Assembly (NCBI GenBank): GCA_016235595.1
Contig: JACRJX010000039.1
Span: forward strand, 124,001-188,000
Origin: Verrucomicrobiota bacterium
GTDB lineage: Bacteria; Verrucomicrobiota; Verrucomicrobiia; CAIQCK01
Length of the DNA stretch: 64,000 nt
Direction of reading: 5' to 3'
The stretch's first letter is position 1, and the number at the start of each line of letters is the position of its first letter. Shown piece after piece: positions 49,716 through 57,194 of this stretch. The position numbers and the translations under genes were made by a program. The notes under the pieces are model-generated. The model worked only from the letters and a program-made list of their open reading frames with translations, was not told where the DNA came from and did not search any database.

Positions 49716-50099
49716 TCAAGTCAAACGTCCTGTGATAGCCGAGCGGAGTTTGGACAGCGACCCCGAGATGAACTGGACTTCCAGTGCATGCGCCAGCGTA
49801 TTCTGTTGCATCCGCAACAGTTCCGACTCCAACTGCACCGTATTGCCGTCACGGTTGGCGGCTGTGGCGTTGCCATCCACTGCGAGCTGCGGCCGCAGGC
49901 TGGCGACCTGCGAAACACTCTTGTCGGCAATGGCTCGGCTTAATTCGGCGGCGAACGTTGGCGCCAAGTCCACGCGCTTGTAATTTGGCGTTTCAGCATT
50001 GGCGATGTTGGCGGCGATCGCTTCATGTCGCAGCACGGTCGCATCGAGCAGTTTCTTGCTCGCGACATAATTAGTCTGCGCGAATAGTGCTTCGATCAT
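49716..50099 (-). CDS. flgB: Proximal rod protein FlgB
   Basis: FlgB is the first rod subunit. ATG 50099 (MIEALFAQTNYVASKKLLDATVLRHEAIAANIANAETPNYKRVDL) gives 127 aa, the normal length. The open frame extends back to 50165, but that would run through a sigma-54 promoter and add a non-conserved stretch. There is no ribosome site before the ATG, and the predicted transcription start is only about 4 bases upstream. It is the first gene of the 20-kb flgB-motB structural cluster. Confidence 0.95.
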   Translation of the reverse strand: MIEALFAQTNYVASKKLLDATVLRHEAIAANIANAETPNYKRVDLAPTFAAELSRAIADKSVSQVASLRPQLAVDGNATAANRDGNTVQLESELLRMQQNTLAHALEVQFISGSLSKLRSAITGRLT

Positions 50100-50113
50100 C
50101 AACACGCAGTAGT

Positions 50114-50129
50114 AGCAGTAAGCGTGCCA
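50114..50129 (-). promoter_or_regulatory. Sigma-54 promoter of the flgB cluster
   Basis: The minus strand reads TGGCACGCTTACTGCT, matching TGGCAC-N5-TTGCT with one change. The predicted start is near 50103. It lies between flgB and the stop of a sigma-54-dependent activator gene, which is the expected regulator. The remainder of 50130-50266 has no gene. Confidence 0.8.
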
Positions 50130-50266
50130 GACAAAACATTCCCCTAAACGGGCAGAAACGAACAACCTTCACTCGCGATGGGAAAATGTTACCGACGTGA
50201 TTTCACTAGCCGGGCAAGGAACTCCGCATGGGAGGATCTGGAAACGTCCCGAACCAAAGCGACTGA

Positions 50267-51652
50267 TCAGCTCTTGCCTTGGTAGTCGTTCAGCTTATTG
50301 CGGAGTGTGCGGATGCTGATACCCAGGAGGTTGGCGGCATGCGTGCGGTTATTGTTGCAGCGCGCCAACGCGACAAGAATATGACGTTTCTCAATTTCAT
50401 CCAACGAGAGAAACTCGCCATCCGCATCGGTAGGCGCAGCACTGGCAGCCGTCTGAGCGGGTGCGCTGCCGTTGGCAGGGGGCGTTGCCTTGCCGAATGT
50501 CAGATGGCCAACCTGCAATTCACCTTCGCCGCACAAAATCACTGCGCGCTCAATGATGTTCTGCAACTCGCGCACGTTGCCCGGCCAGGAATGGTTGACC
50601 AATGCTTCCATGGCGGCTGCGGAGATGCCGCTGACATTCGCCCCATGGCGACGGGCGAAACGCGGCAGGAAAGACGCCACCAGCTCTGGCACATCCTCAA
50701 TGTGTTCGCGCAACGGTGAGAGATGAACCGGCACCACGTTCAAGCGGAAGAACAGATCCTGCCGGAATTCCTTCCGGTCAACGCTCTGGTCCAGGTTGCG
50801 GTTGGTGGTGGAGATGACGCGCACGTCCACCTTGATCGTGCGGTTGCCGCCCACACGCTCGAACTCGCGCTCCTGCAACACACGCAGCAGCTTGGCCTGG
50901 ACGTTGAGCGACACCTCGCTGATCTCGTCCAACAAAAGCGTGCCACCGTGCGCCAGTTCAAAACGTCCTTCGCGTTTGGCTGTGGCTCCTGTGTAGGAAC
51001 CTTTTTCATGACCAAAGAACTCGCTTTCAATCAGGTTCTCAGGAATTGCAGCACAATTGAGTTTGATGAACGGCGCGTTGGCTCGAGGGCTTTGCCGATA
51101 TAATTCCCGTGCCACCAATTCTTTACCCGTGCCGCTCTCACCTTGGATCAGCACCGTAGCCTCCGTGCGCGCCACCTTGCGAATGAGCAGGCGCAACTGC
51201 TCCATGGTTGCGCTTTTCCCCACCAACAGGTGTTCGCCTTCGTCCTCGCCCTCGTGGCTCAGGTGTTGGTTGACTTTGACCAACCGGTTGAAATTCTCAG
51301 CCTTGCCAATGGACACCTCAAGCTGCTGCGATGAGAAGGGCTTGATAAGATAATCAAAAGCCCCGCATTGAATGCACTCAATGGCTGACTCAATGCTGCC
51401 GAAACCGGACATCATAATGACCAACGGCCTCTGCGGACGCTCCTGCAACTGCCGCAATAGGTCTGTGCCATTGCCATCCGGCAAACGCACGTCGGCGATG
51501 ATCAGGTCAAACGAGTTGTTGGCCAACTCGCTTTGTGCCGCCGCCAGGGTGGCTGCGGCGGTCACCTCGTAACTGCGTGCTCGCAGTTGTTGTTCGATGT
51601 TCTTGCGGACGATCAGGTCATCCTCAAGAACGAGAATTCTTTCAAATGGCAT
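50267..51652 (-). CDS. Sigma-54-dependent response regulator (FlrC/FlgR-like NtrC family)
   Basis: The three-domain activator has a receiver (about 4-118) with D54 in LIIADVRLPDG, an AAA+ domain (about 140-375), and a Fis-type helix-turn-helix (about 422-457; ARCNNNRTHAANLLGISIRTLRNKL). In the AAA+ domain, Walker A is GESGTGKE (171-178). The sigma-54 contact loop is GSYTGA (218-223; usual form GAFTGA). Walker B is GGTLLLDEIS, followed by SHWPGNVREL-type HSWPGNVREL. It should open sigma-54 promoters on phosphorylation. Four such promoters lie before flagellar genes here, one only about 150 bases away. The cognate kinase may be at 61054. 461 aa, normal length. Confidence 0.95.
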   Translation of the reverse strand: MPFERILVLEDDLIVRKNIEQQLRARSYEVTAAATLAAAQSELANNSFDLIIADVRLPDGNGTDLLRQLQERPQRPLVIMMSGFGSIESAIECIQCGAFDYLIKPFSSQQLEVSIGKAENFNRLVKVNQHLSHEGEDEGEHLLVGKSATMEQLRLLIRKVARTEATVLIQGESGTGKELVARELYRQSPRANAPFIKLNCAAIPENLIESEFFGHEKGSYTGATAKREGRFELAHGGTLLLDEISEVSLNVQAKLLRVLQEREFERVGGNRTIKVDVRVISTTNRNLDQSVDRKEFRQDLFFRLNVVPVHLSPLREHIEDVPELVASFLPRFARRHGANVSGISAAAMEALVNHSWPGNVRELQNIIERAVILCGEGELQVGHLTFGKATPPANGSAPAQTAASAAPTDADGEFLSLDEIEKRHILVALARCNNNRTHAANLLGISIRTLRNKLNDYQGKS

Positions 51653-51666
51653 AGCTCAGATTAGCA

Positions 51667-52086
51667 TCATTTCGGCAAACGGTCCTGATACAAGTTTGCC
51701 ACATAGAGCGGGCGTTGTTGCTGTGACGGCGGCACATGAGTAGGCGGCAACAACCCACGCCGAAGCAGGGCTTGCTCGTTTTCGCGATCCAGCATGACGA
51801 TCCTCATGATTACATCCTGATTCTGTCTTAGCAACGTCGTTACGTCGGGATGCCGTGTCCGCTCGGCCGGACTGAGCCGAGTCCACTCCACCCGATATTG
51901 ACGGAGCCGATTAAGCGACTCCGTGAGACGGGAGAGCAAGTCTTTTTTCTCACCCAGAAGGTTGGTCGACACCGCTGTCGCAGGGTCGCGCAGGGCTTGG
52001 TGTTCACGTCCAACCAGGGTAAGCGTGTTCTGACACAGTTGCAGGTGTTCGCGCAGGCTTTGGGCAAGGGATTCAGCAGTGCTCAT
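51667..52086 (-). CDS. FlgN-like helical protein
   Basis: A 139-residue helical protein with heptad L and E/K residues (LAQSLREHLQLCQNTLTLVGREHQALRDP, then EKKDLLSRLTESLNRLRQYRVEW) similar in layout to FlgN and FliT export chaperones. The C-terminal 30 residues are P/Q-rich. The gene overlaps the TPR gene stop by 4 bases and lies 14 bases before the NtrC-type gene. I assign it to the chaperone type only by sequence pattern. Confidence 0.6.
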   Translation of the reverse strand: MSTAESLAQSLREHLQLCQNTLTLVGREHQALRDPATAVSTNLLGEKKDLLSRLTESLNRLRQYRVEWTRLSPAERTRHPDVTTLLRQNQDVIMRIVMLDRENEQALLRRGLLPPTHVPPSQQQRPLYVANLYQDRLPK

Positions 52087-53564
52087 TGGGCAGTGGTAAC
52101 TTGCGATTGCAGAAGCGGTCGAAGCGAATGCATCGCTTGATCACCTTGGGCTCGCCAGCCGAGGTAAGAGGCGCGCCACTTGGCCATGTCCACGATGGCT
52201 TTGAGACTGAGTTTGGGATTCTCGCCCAGTTCAGGCGCGCGGCTGACGATTTGTTTGTAGGTCTCCACGGCCTTCTCAGGCTGTCGGAGTTTCTCGTAAA
52301 CCAGAGCGGTTTGATAGAGTGTGGGCAACTGCCATTCGACGGTGCTGTTCATTTGTGCGAGGTTCAAATAAAGGCCAAGCGCATTGAAGTAGTCGCCCTC
52401 GTTGAAGAATTGGTTGGCCAGCATATTGCCGGCGCGCAGTTGCCAATAGAGCCATTTCTCCGGATTCTCTTTGGAAACAGCGTGCTGCTCGGCCAGGAGT
52501 TGCTTGACCTCTTGCAAGGCCTCGTCTCGATGGCCCAGTTGACGATAGCATTCCGACAAAGTGAACCGCACTTCCGCCAGCTTGGGGTCGCGCGGATAAA
52601 GCTGCGTAAACTGCTTGGCCTTTGCAATGGTCTCTTCGTGATGGGCGAGTGTGCGGTGACACTGAATGAGTTTGTAGAGGATTTCCGGCCGGCTTAATTC
52701 TGTGGCGTCAGTCTTCAGCAGTCGGTTGAAGAAGTCGGCTGCCTCGGCATACTTGCCCGCCATGTAGTGGGTGTCGGCAATCTCAGCCTGCGCCTGAAGC
52801 ACCAGCCGCCGGTAGTAGTCGAAATGGTCCAGCTTTAGATGCAACACCACGGTCATGACGGCGTAGAACTTCGCCAGTGCCAGCGTATTGGCGCCCATTT
52901 GCCGGTAAAGCTGGCCTTGCCGAAGCAGGATCTCCGGCACGCTCGAGTCCTCTGAGAAGTTGCGCACGTATTGCGACAGAATCTGCTGCGCCTTCGCATA
53001 CTGTTGCTGTTCCTGCGCAGTCATGGCCAATTCCAGCAACGTGCTGCGCCGGAGTTCACGCGGCGTATCCTCGGCCTCGACGAGAGCCATGAAGGTCTTG
53101 ACTGCCAGTGCATATTCTTTCCGCTGGCGCAGTTGCAGGCCAAGCTCAAACTGATGCTGGGACTGTTGTTCACGCGCTTTGGAGTCATCCATCCCGTCTT
53201 CAATAATATCAGTCCTGCAACTCACATTGGTCGAAGTTATCCATTTCCGCATCCTGCGTAACGAGTCATCAATCTTGATCGAGGAGGTGGTGTTGGTGCT
53301 CGCACGAAGGAATTGATTGGTTCCAGGCGGAAGCACCGTCTGGACATTGACATGGGTCCCGGTTCCTGCCGAGGTCAGCCGGCCCAAGCCATTCGTTCCA
53401 TCCCCAAGCAACGCCGCAGTGATAGGGGGTGTCCCTTGATTAGTTTTGAGATCGCGCGCGCTATCGGCTCCCATCAATAAAGGCAGGAGTATGCAAAATC
53501 CCACTGCGACCCATTGGCGTCGGTGCTGCCAATGCCTTTCAACTACCTGTGTTTGATTGTTCAT
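52083..53564 (-). CDS. Secreted TPR-repeat protein
   Basis: A 493-residue protein with an N-terminal signal sequence (about 17-35, WVAVGFCILLPLLMGADSA), a low-complexity linker, then at least six TPR-like helix pairs from about 125 to the end (for example SQHQFELGLQLRQRKEYALAVKTFMALVEAE and QQQYAKAQQILSQYVRNF). Such proteins are periplasmic scaffolds. Its place between a regulator operon and flagellar chaperones is suggestive, but the role is unknown. Its stop overlaps the FlgN-like start by 4 bases. Confidence 0.75.
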   Translation of the reverse strand: MNNQTQVVERHWQHRRQWVAVGFCILLPLLMGADSARDLKTNQGTPPITAALLGDGTNGLGRLTSAGTGTHVNVQTVLPPGTNQFLRASTNTTSSIKIDDSLRRMRKWITSTNVSCRTDIIEDGMDDSKAREQQSQHQFELGLQLRQRKEYALAVKTFMALVEAEDTPRELRRSTLLELAMTAQEQQQYAKAQQILSQYVRNFSEDSSVPEILLRQGQLYRQMGANTLALAKFYAVMTVVLHLKLDHFDYYRRLVLQAQAEIADTHYMAGKYAEAADFFNRLLKTDATELSRPEILYKLIQCHRTLAHHEETIAKAKQFTQLYPRDPKLAEVRFTLSECYRQLGHRDEALQEVKQLLAEQHAVSKENPEKWLYWQLRAGNMLANQFFNEGDYFNALGLYLNLAQMNSTVEWQLPTLYQTALVYEKLRQPEKAVETYKQIVSRAPELGENPKLSLKAIVDMAKWRASYLGWRAQGDQAMHSLRPLLQSQVTTAQ

Positions 53565-53590
53565 TGCCTTCCATGGCCTTGATTAGCCGT

Positions 53591-54169
53591 TCACGGGGAC
53601 AGGTAGGTCGCGCTGCTTGACGGGGTCGTTCTGGCGGGCGTCGGCGGGACAAACCCCACCGGAACCGGAACAATCACGTCAGTCGTTCCTTTTCTTGCGT
53701 GGCCGGGCTGGAAGTACTGCATAAGAGCGAAAGCCGTCGCTTGAGAATCGTTCCCACCCACGGGTGGTGCTGGCGGCGGCACGGGCGGCAGCGATTGCGA
53801 CCTGATGCCAGCCTCTCCCTGGTTGGCGGTGGCAAATGCTGACGACGACGGCGTTCCGCCGACTCCCGTCGCAGAAGCGTTGGCAGCGGTCGCCCTTGGG
53901 TTGGTGATGTCTGATGCTGACGACGGGGTCTTGGCTGCCCCTGGCGAGACGGGCGTCGCATGGGCGGTTGAATCGGTCTTCCTTTTTTCCGCATTCACAT
54001 CTATGCACGCCGAAGGCAGAGGCAAACGCCACGCCAAAGGCGACAGTGGCGGCGGTGGTGGCGAATGACTCAACGACACAGGACCCACCGCAGGCAGGTA
54101 GCCATCCGTGGCCCCCGCCATCAAAGGAGCCACAAAGAACACTCCAATTATACGACCCCAGAAGCACAT
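53591..54169 (-). CDS. Proline-rich secreted protein of unknown function
   Basis: A 192-residue protein with a signal-like N-terminus (MCFWGRIIGVFFVAPLMAGA) followed by P, S, A, T-rich sequence (HSPPPPPLSPLAW, PPVPPPAPPVGG). No domain is recognised. The low-complexity composition matches surface or periplasmic linkers. It sits between the REC-REC-STAS gene (5-base gap) and the TPR gene (26-base gap), so co-transcription is likely. Confidence 0.55.
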   Translation of the reverse strand: MCFWGRIIGVFFVAPLMAGATDGYLPAVGPVSLSHSPPPPPLSPLAWRLPLPSACIDVNAEKRKTDSTAHATPVSPGAAKTPSSASDITNPRATAANASATGVGGTPSSSAFATANQGEAGIRSQSLPPVPPPAPPVGGNDSQATAFALMQYFQPGHARKGTTDVIVPVPVGFVPPTPARTTPSSSATYLSP

Positions 54170-54174
54170 GGTTG

Positions 54175-55317
54175 TTACGCCGCCAAAGCTTTTCCGTTCA
54201 GTGAATCAACGGCTTCTTTGAAAGAGGTGAAGAATCGCCAATCTTTAGTTTCCTCGTAATGTTTGCACTCCTGCGACACAGCCTCGGAACCGATCGTGCT
54301 ATGCTTCATGGACAACTCCTTGCAGAGTTGCACAACCGACAGCCCAAGCTTGATCAGGGTCACGTCCGCGCTCTTGACCTCGCTGAAATCAATGATCAAG
54401 CTGTCCAAACCGGCGTCCACCGCTTCTGCCAACTTGGCGCGCAAATACGTATTGATCTCATTGGCAATGCTTTGGCTGAAAGTTGGTGGCAGCCGGAGCA
54501 CCATGACACCGTCCTTTTGCTCGAAATATTTGTAGGATGTGTCGAGAGCCAGTGTTCGTGTGATTCGCAACTTCAGGTCGGCGAAATCGATCGGCTTGGT
54601 GATCACACCTGTGAAACCGAGTTGCTGGGCGCGAGCTTGCTCGTCCACGGCGGTCTTGACGCTCAGGGCAAAGACTGGGACGTTCTTGGTCTTCACGCCC
54701 GCCCTCAGAATCTGGAAGAGCGTATAACCACTGTCTTCAGGAAGCGTAAGGCTGATCAGCACGACATCCGGCACCTTTTGTGTGCAACTGTCCACCGCCT
54801 GGCCCGTCTGGCCGCGCTCTTCGATCACCCATTTGGTGTCCGCAAGCCCGACACGAATCTGTTCGGGAATCGCCGGCTTGTCATCCACCACCAGGATGCT
54901 CAAAGGATCGTCGTAACGCTTCTGCTTGGCGGCAGTTTCGCCCTTGGGGCGCAGATTGACAATGCGACTGACCTTCTCCACAACAACTTCTTCCCGAAAC
55001 GGCTTCACGCAGTAGTCTCGAACACCAAGCTTGGCGAGTTTGAAGACCGTTTCGCGCCCCGCCTCCGCCGTGAGCATCACCACCGGAATGCTTTTCAGAT
55101 CCGGATTGGACTTCAGCTTGGCCAGCATTTCGCCTCCGTCCATCATGGGCATGGTGTAATCAAGAATGATGACATCGGGTTTTTCCCGGCTGGCTGCTGC
55201 CAGACCTTCCACACCGTTTGAGGCTTCAAAGATCATGCAGTCAAATTCCTTGAAGGCCCGGATGACAATCAGCCGGATTGTTTTGCTGTCATCCACTGTC
55301 AGGATTTTCGTCGCCAT
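54175..55317 (-). CDS. REC-REC-STAS signalling protein
   Basis: A 380-residue protein with two receiver domains and a STAS domain. The first (about 4-120) is complete, with D53 in VIILDYTMPMMDG and K105 in CVKPF. The second (about 139-255) has VVDDK but the phosphoacceptor is replaced (VVLISLTLPEDSG, S189), although ITKP keeps the lysine. The C-terminal STAS domain (about 265-375) has VMVLRLPPTFSQSIANEINTYL, LDSLIIDFSEVKSADVTLIKLGLSVVQLCKEL, a pattern seen in anti-anti-sigma factors. The Ser usually phosphorylated (DSSG) is here KSAD. It likely relays a signal to a partner; CheX-like is encoded just upstream. Confidence 0.88.
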   Translation of the reverse strand: MATKILTVDDSKTIRLIVIRAFKEFDCMIFEASNGVEGLAAASREKPDVIILDYTMPMMDGGEMLAKLKSNPDLKSIPVVMLTAEAGRETVFKLAKLGVRDYCVKPFREEVVVEKVSRIVNLRPKGETAAKQKRYDDPLSILVVDDKPAIPEQIRVGLADTKWVIEERGQTGQAVDSCTQKVPDVVLISLTLPEDSGYTLFQILRAGVKTKNVPVFALSVKTAVDEQARAQQLGFTGVITKPIDFADLKLRITRTLALDTSYKYFEQKDGVMVLRLPPTFSQSIANEINTYLRAKLAEAVDAGLDSLIIDFSEVKSADVTLIKLGLSVVQLCKELSMKHSTIGSEAVSQECKHYEETKDWRFFTSFKEAVDSLNGKALAA

Positions 55318-55350
55318 ACGTTCCTTAGTCTGCTTGCGATTGGCTTGTTG

Positions 55351-55836
55351 TCACTTCGACTTGTCTTCCTTGGCCAACGCCTCGGCCCAGAACTGACCGT
55401 CGTCACACGTCAACAGAAACACCCGGCGCGCATCAATGCCCACCGGTTCGATGGTAAAATGGCTGCCGCGCACGATGGACGGAATCGTAATCGCGCACGT
55501 GATGCCGCTTTCACAAAGCCGCGACTTGATGTAGCCGATGACCATGTTGGCAATCTCCCCCATGGCATCGTTGACGATCTCGTCGCTGTCCGCCTCTTGC
55601 TCGGTCATATGCAGCAGACGGCAGGTAAACTTGCGGGCGAGTTCAACGCCCACGTGGAGATAGACCACACCGGTGAACTCGCCGACAAACCCCACGGCAC
55701 TTGCCAGCTGTAATTCCCCGTTCTTAGGGATGGCGTCATTCGCCCCCATCTTCACCTCAACGACAGGGTAGTTGAGCATCATCGTAAACACTTCGGTGAC
55801 GGCCGGCGTGAATAGTGCCTCCAGATCTTTCATCAT
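55351..55836 (-). CDS. CheX-like phosphatase
   Basis: A 161-residue CheX/CheC-fold protein. The active-site pattern E-x-x-N is seen in DEIVNDAMGEIANMVIG (about 84-100), matching the Thermotoga CheX catalytic residues. Flanking strands ASAVGFVGEFTGVVYLHVGVELARKFTCRLL and ITIPSIVRGSHF are typical. It probably dephosphorylates CheY or the receiver next door. A sigma-28 promoter ends 10 bases before the first ATG (two ATGs in tandem, 55836 and 55833), leaving almost no leader. Confidence 0.88.
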   Translation of the reverse strand: MMKDLEALFTPAVTEVFTMMLNYPVVEVKMGANDAIPKNGELQLASAVGFVGEFTGVVYLHVGVELARKFTCRLLHMTEQEADSDEIVNDAMGEIANMVIGYIKSRLCESGITCAITIPSIVRGSHFTIEPVGIDARRVFLLTCDDGQFWAEALAKEDKSK

Positions 55837-55845
55837 GATGCGTGC

Positions 55846-55872
55846 CTATCGGCAGGCGGTCGCAAAACTTTA
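55846..55872 (-). promoter_or_regulatory. Sigma-28 promoter of the cheX-REC operon
   Basis: The minus strand reads TAAA, 15 bases, then GCCGATAG, one mismatch from the FliA consensus. The predicted start is near 55838, 2-5 bases before the cheX start. It is divergent from the flagellin 2 promoter, about 160 bases away. Between them (55873-56033) no gene is seen. Confidence 0.85.
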
Positions 55873-56033
55873 GACGAAACTGTGCCGCCCTGCTGTCACA
55901 CGAATCGGCATACATCTAACGATCACGACAGCAGTCCACGATGATGTTACAGCCCGCGGCGAGTCGCCTGGCTTCTGCTGCGCGCGAACATAGTGCGAGA
56001 ACGCCGGGAAAACACGGCTGTTCTGCGGCCGAC

Positions 56034-56060
56034 TAAAGTATTCACAGGGCCTGCCGATAA
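56034..56060 (+). promoter_or_regulatory. Sigma-28 promoter of flagellin 2
   Basis: TAAAGTAT, 11 bases, then GCCGATAA is a perfect match to the FliA consensus. The predicted start is near 56068, which leaves a structured leader of about 128 bases before the flagellin ATG. Confidence 0.93.
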
Positions 56061-56103
56061 CTTGCGCGGCGGTTGGCAGCCTCAAAGGGCCAACGAGGTA
56101 AAA

Positions 56104-56187
56104 GACGGACACCTCAATAGAACGTCCGTCGGCGGCAAGGATGCCGTCAACGTAAAAATCCCCGAAAGGGGTAACTCACGGAAGGAG
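56104..56187 (+). promoter_or_regulatory. Flagellin 2 leader: three hairpins and predicted CsrA sites
   Basis: First hairpin: GACGGAC (56104-56110) pairs with GTCCGTC (56124-56130). Second: GGCGGCA (56131-56137), loop AGGA, then TGCCGTC (56142-56148), a 7-pair stem with GGA in the loop, the preferred CsrA target. Third: CCCC-GAAA-GGGG (56160-56171). The ribosome site follows as ACGGAAGGAG (56179-56187 region) before ATG 56196 and carries two more GGA cores. One loop site plus one ribosome-site copy mirrors the two-site arrangement of Bacillus hag. Since csrA and fliW lie in this window, direct translational control is likely (inference). Confidence 0.7.
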
Positions 56188-56195
56188 TTGTAGTC

Positions 56196-57005
56196 ATGGT
56201 TATCAATACTAACACCCAAGCGCTGAGCAGCTCGCGGTTGCTGTCCGAATCCACCTCACAGTTGTCGAAGTCACTCGCACGTTTGTCTTCGGGATCGAAG
56301 ATCGTTTCCCCGGAAGATGACGCGGCGGGTCTGGCTGTGTCCATGCGTTTCGACGCCCAAATCAACCGCGTCAACGCGGCCAAGAACAACGTCGGCAACG
56401 CCGTGTCCTTCAGCCAGACGCAGGACGGTTACCTGTCGAAGGTTGGCAAGGCGCTGGACCGCATGAGCGAGCTGTCGATGCTGTCGCAGGACGTGACGAA
56501 GACCGACACGGACCGCAGTCTGTATCAGTCTGAGTTCTCCACGTTGCAGTCCTACGTCACGGACATCGCTGGCAAGCAGTTCAACGGCGTGACGCTGTTC
56601 AGCAGCACGAGTTCAAACGTGACCATCGACAGCGATGCCACCACGTTCGCCATGAGCGGCATCAACCTCGGCGACTCAGCCATCACTGGCGCGACATCGA
56701 CCGGCACTTCGGTCTCCACCTCCAGCGGCGCTGCAAGCGCGTTGACCAGCGTGAAGACCGCGATCACCAAGCTGGCGGAATTCCGGGCCACTGTTGGAGC
56801 CAACGTCGCCCGCCTGAACTACACCAGCGATCAATTGAGTGTGTTGAAAGACAACCTCTCGTCCGCGAACAGTCGAATCAAGGACGTGGATGTGGCAGAG
56901 GAAAGCACGCAGTATGCGCGCTACAACATCCTCGTGCAATCTGGCACGGCGATGCTCGCGCAAGCCAACGCGCTTCCTCAGTCGGCTCTGCAGTTGTTGG
57001 GCTAA
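56196..57005 (+). CDS. fliC: Flagellin 2
   Basis: A 269-residue flagellin of the short D0-D1 type, very similar to flagellin 1 throughout: MVINTNTQALSSSRLLSESTSQLSKSLARLSSGSKI, DRMSELSMLSQDVTKTD and the C-terminal RIKDVDVAEESTQYARYNILVQSGTAMLAQANALPQSALQLLG. The central part differs most (SGAASALTS region), the likely exposed and glycosylated part. It has its own sigma-28 promoter and a strong terminator. Flagellin 1 is instead in a sigma-54 operon, so the two may be made at different times. Confidence 0.95.
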   Translation: MVINTNTQALSSSRLLSESTSQLSKSLARLSSGSKIVSPEDDAAGLAVSMRFDAQINRVNAAKNNVGNAVSFSQTQDGYLSKVGKALDRMSELSMLSQDVTKTDTDRSLYQSEFSTLQSYVTDIAGKQFNGVTLFSSTSSNVTIDSDATTFAMSGINLGDSAITGATSTGTSVSTSSGAASALTSVKTAITKLAEFRATVGANVARLNYTSDQLSVLKDNLSSANSRIKDVDVAEESTQYARYNILVQSGTAMLAQANALPQSALQLLG

Positions 57006-57044
57006 TTGGGTAGGTCCGTGGTTGGACCGGATAAATAGGGCAAG

Positions 57045-57082
57045 ACTTGGGCGGCGCGCAAGCGCCGCCCAAGTTGCTTTTT
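57045..57082 (+). terminator. Intrinsic terminator of flagellin 2
   Basis: A perfect 13-bp stem, ACTTGGGCGGCGC (57045-57057) and GCGCCGCCCAAGT (57062-57074), with a GCAA tetraloop, is followed by a T-run (TGCTTTTTA). A smaller stem GGTCC/GGACC lies just before (57013-57028). This separates flagellin 2 from fliD. Confidence 0.95.
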
Positions 57083-57114
57083 ATCCCCGCGCGCTGTGAT
57101 TTGACTGCTACGGC

Positions 57115-57142
57115 TAAAGTCCCGGGCTGCGGATGCCGATAG
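57115..57142 (+). promoter_or_regulatory. Sigma-28 promoter of fliD
   Basis: TAAA, 16 bases, then GCCGATAG matches the FliA consensus except for one extra spacer base and one mismatch. The predicted start near 57150 is about 45 bases before the fliD ATG. A TATAAT at 57152 has no -35 partner. Confidence 0.75.
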
Positions 57143-57194
57143 CCTTACTATTATAATGTCTGGCTGTAGCAAGCTGCTTTAATCAATTAGTTAC

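Noticed and set aside
49716..50165. Longer flgB starting at 50165
   Set aside because: Extension crosses the sigma-54 promoter and lacks FlgB-like sequence.
57152..57157. TATAAT as a housekeeping -10
   Set aside because: No -35 element at 16-18 bases upstream.
57166..57183. TGGC...TGC before fliD as a sigma-54 site
   Set aside because: GG and GC are 9 or 12 bases apart instead of 10; a sigma-28 site fits better.
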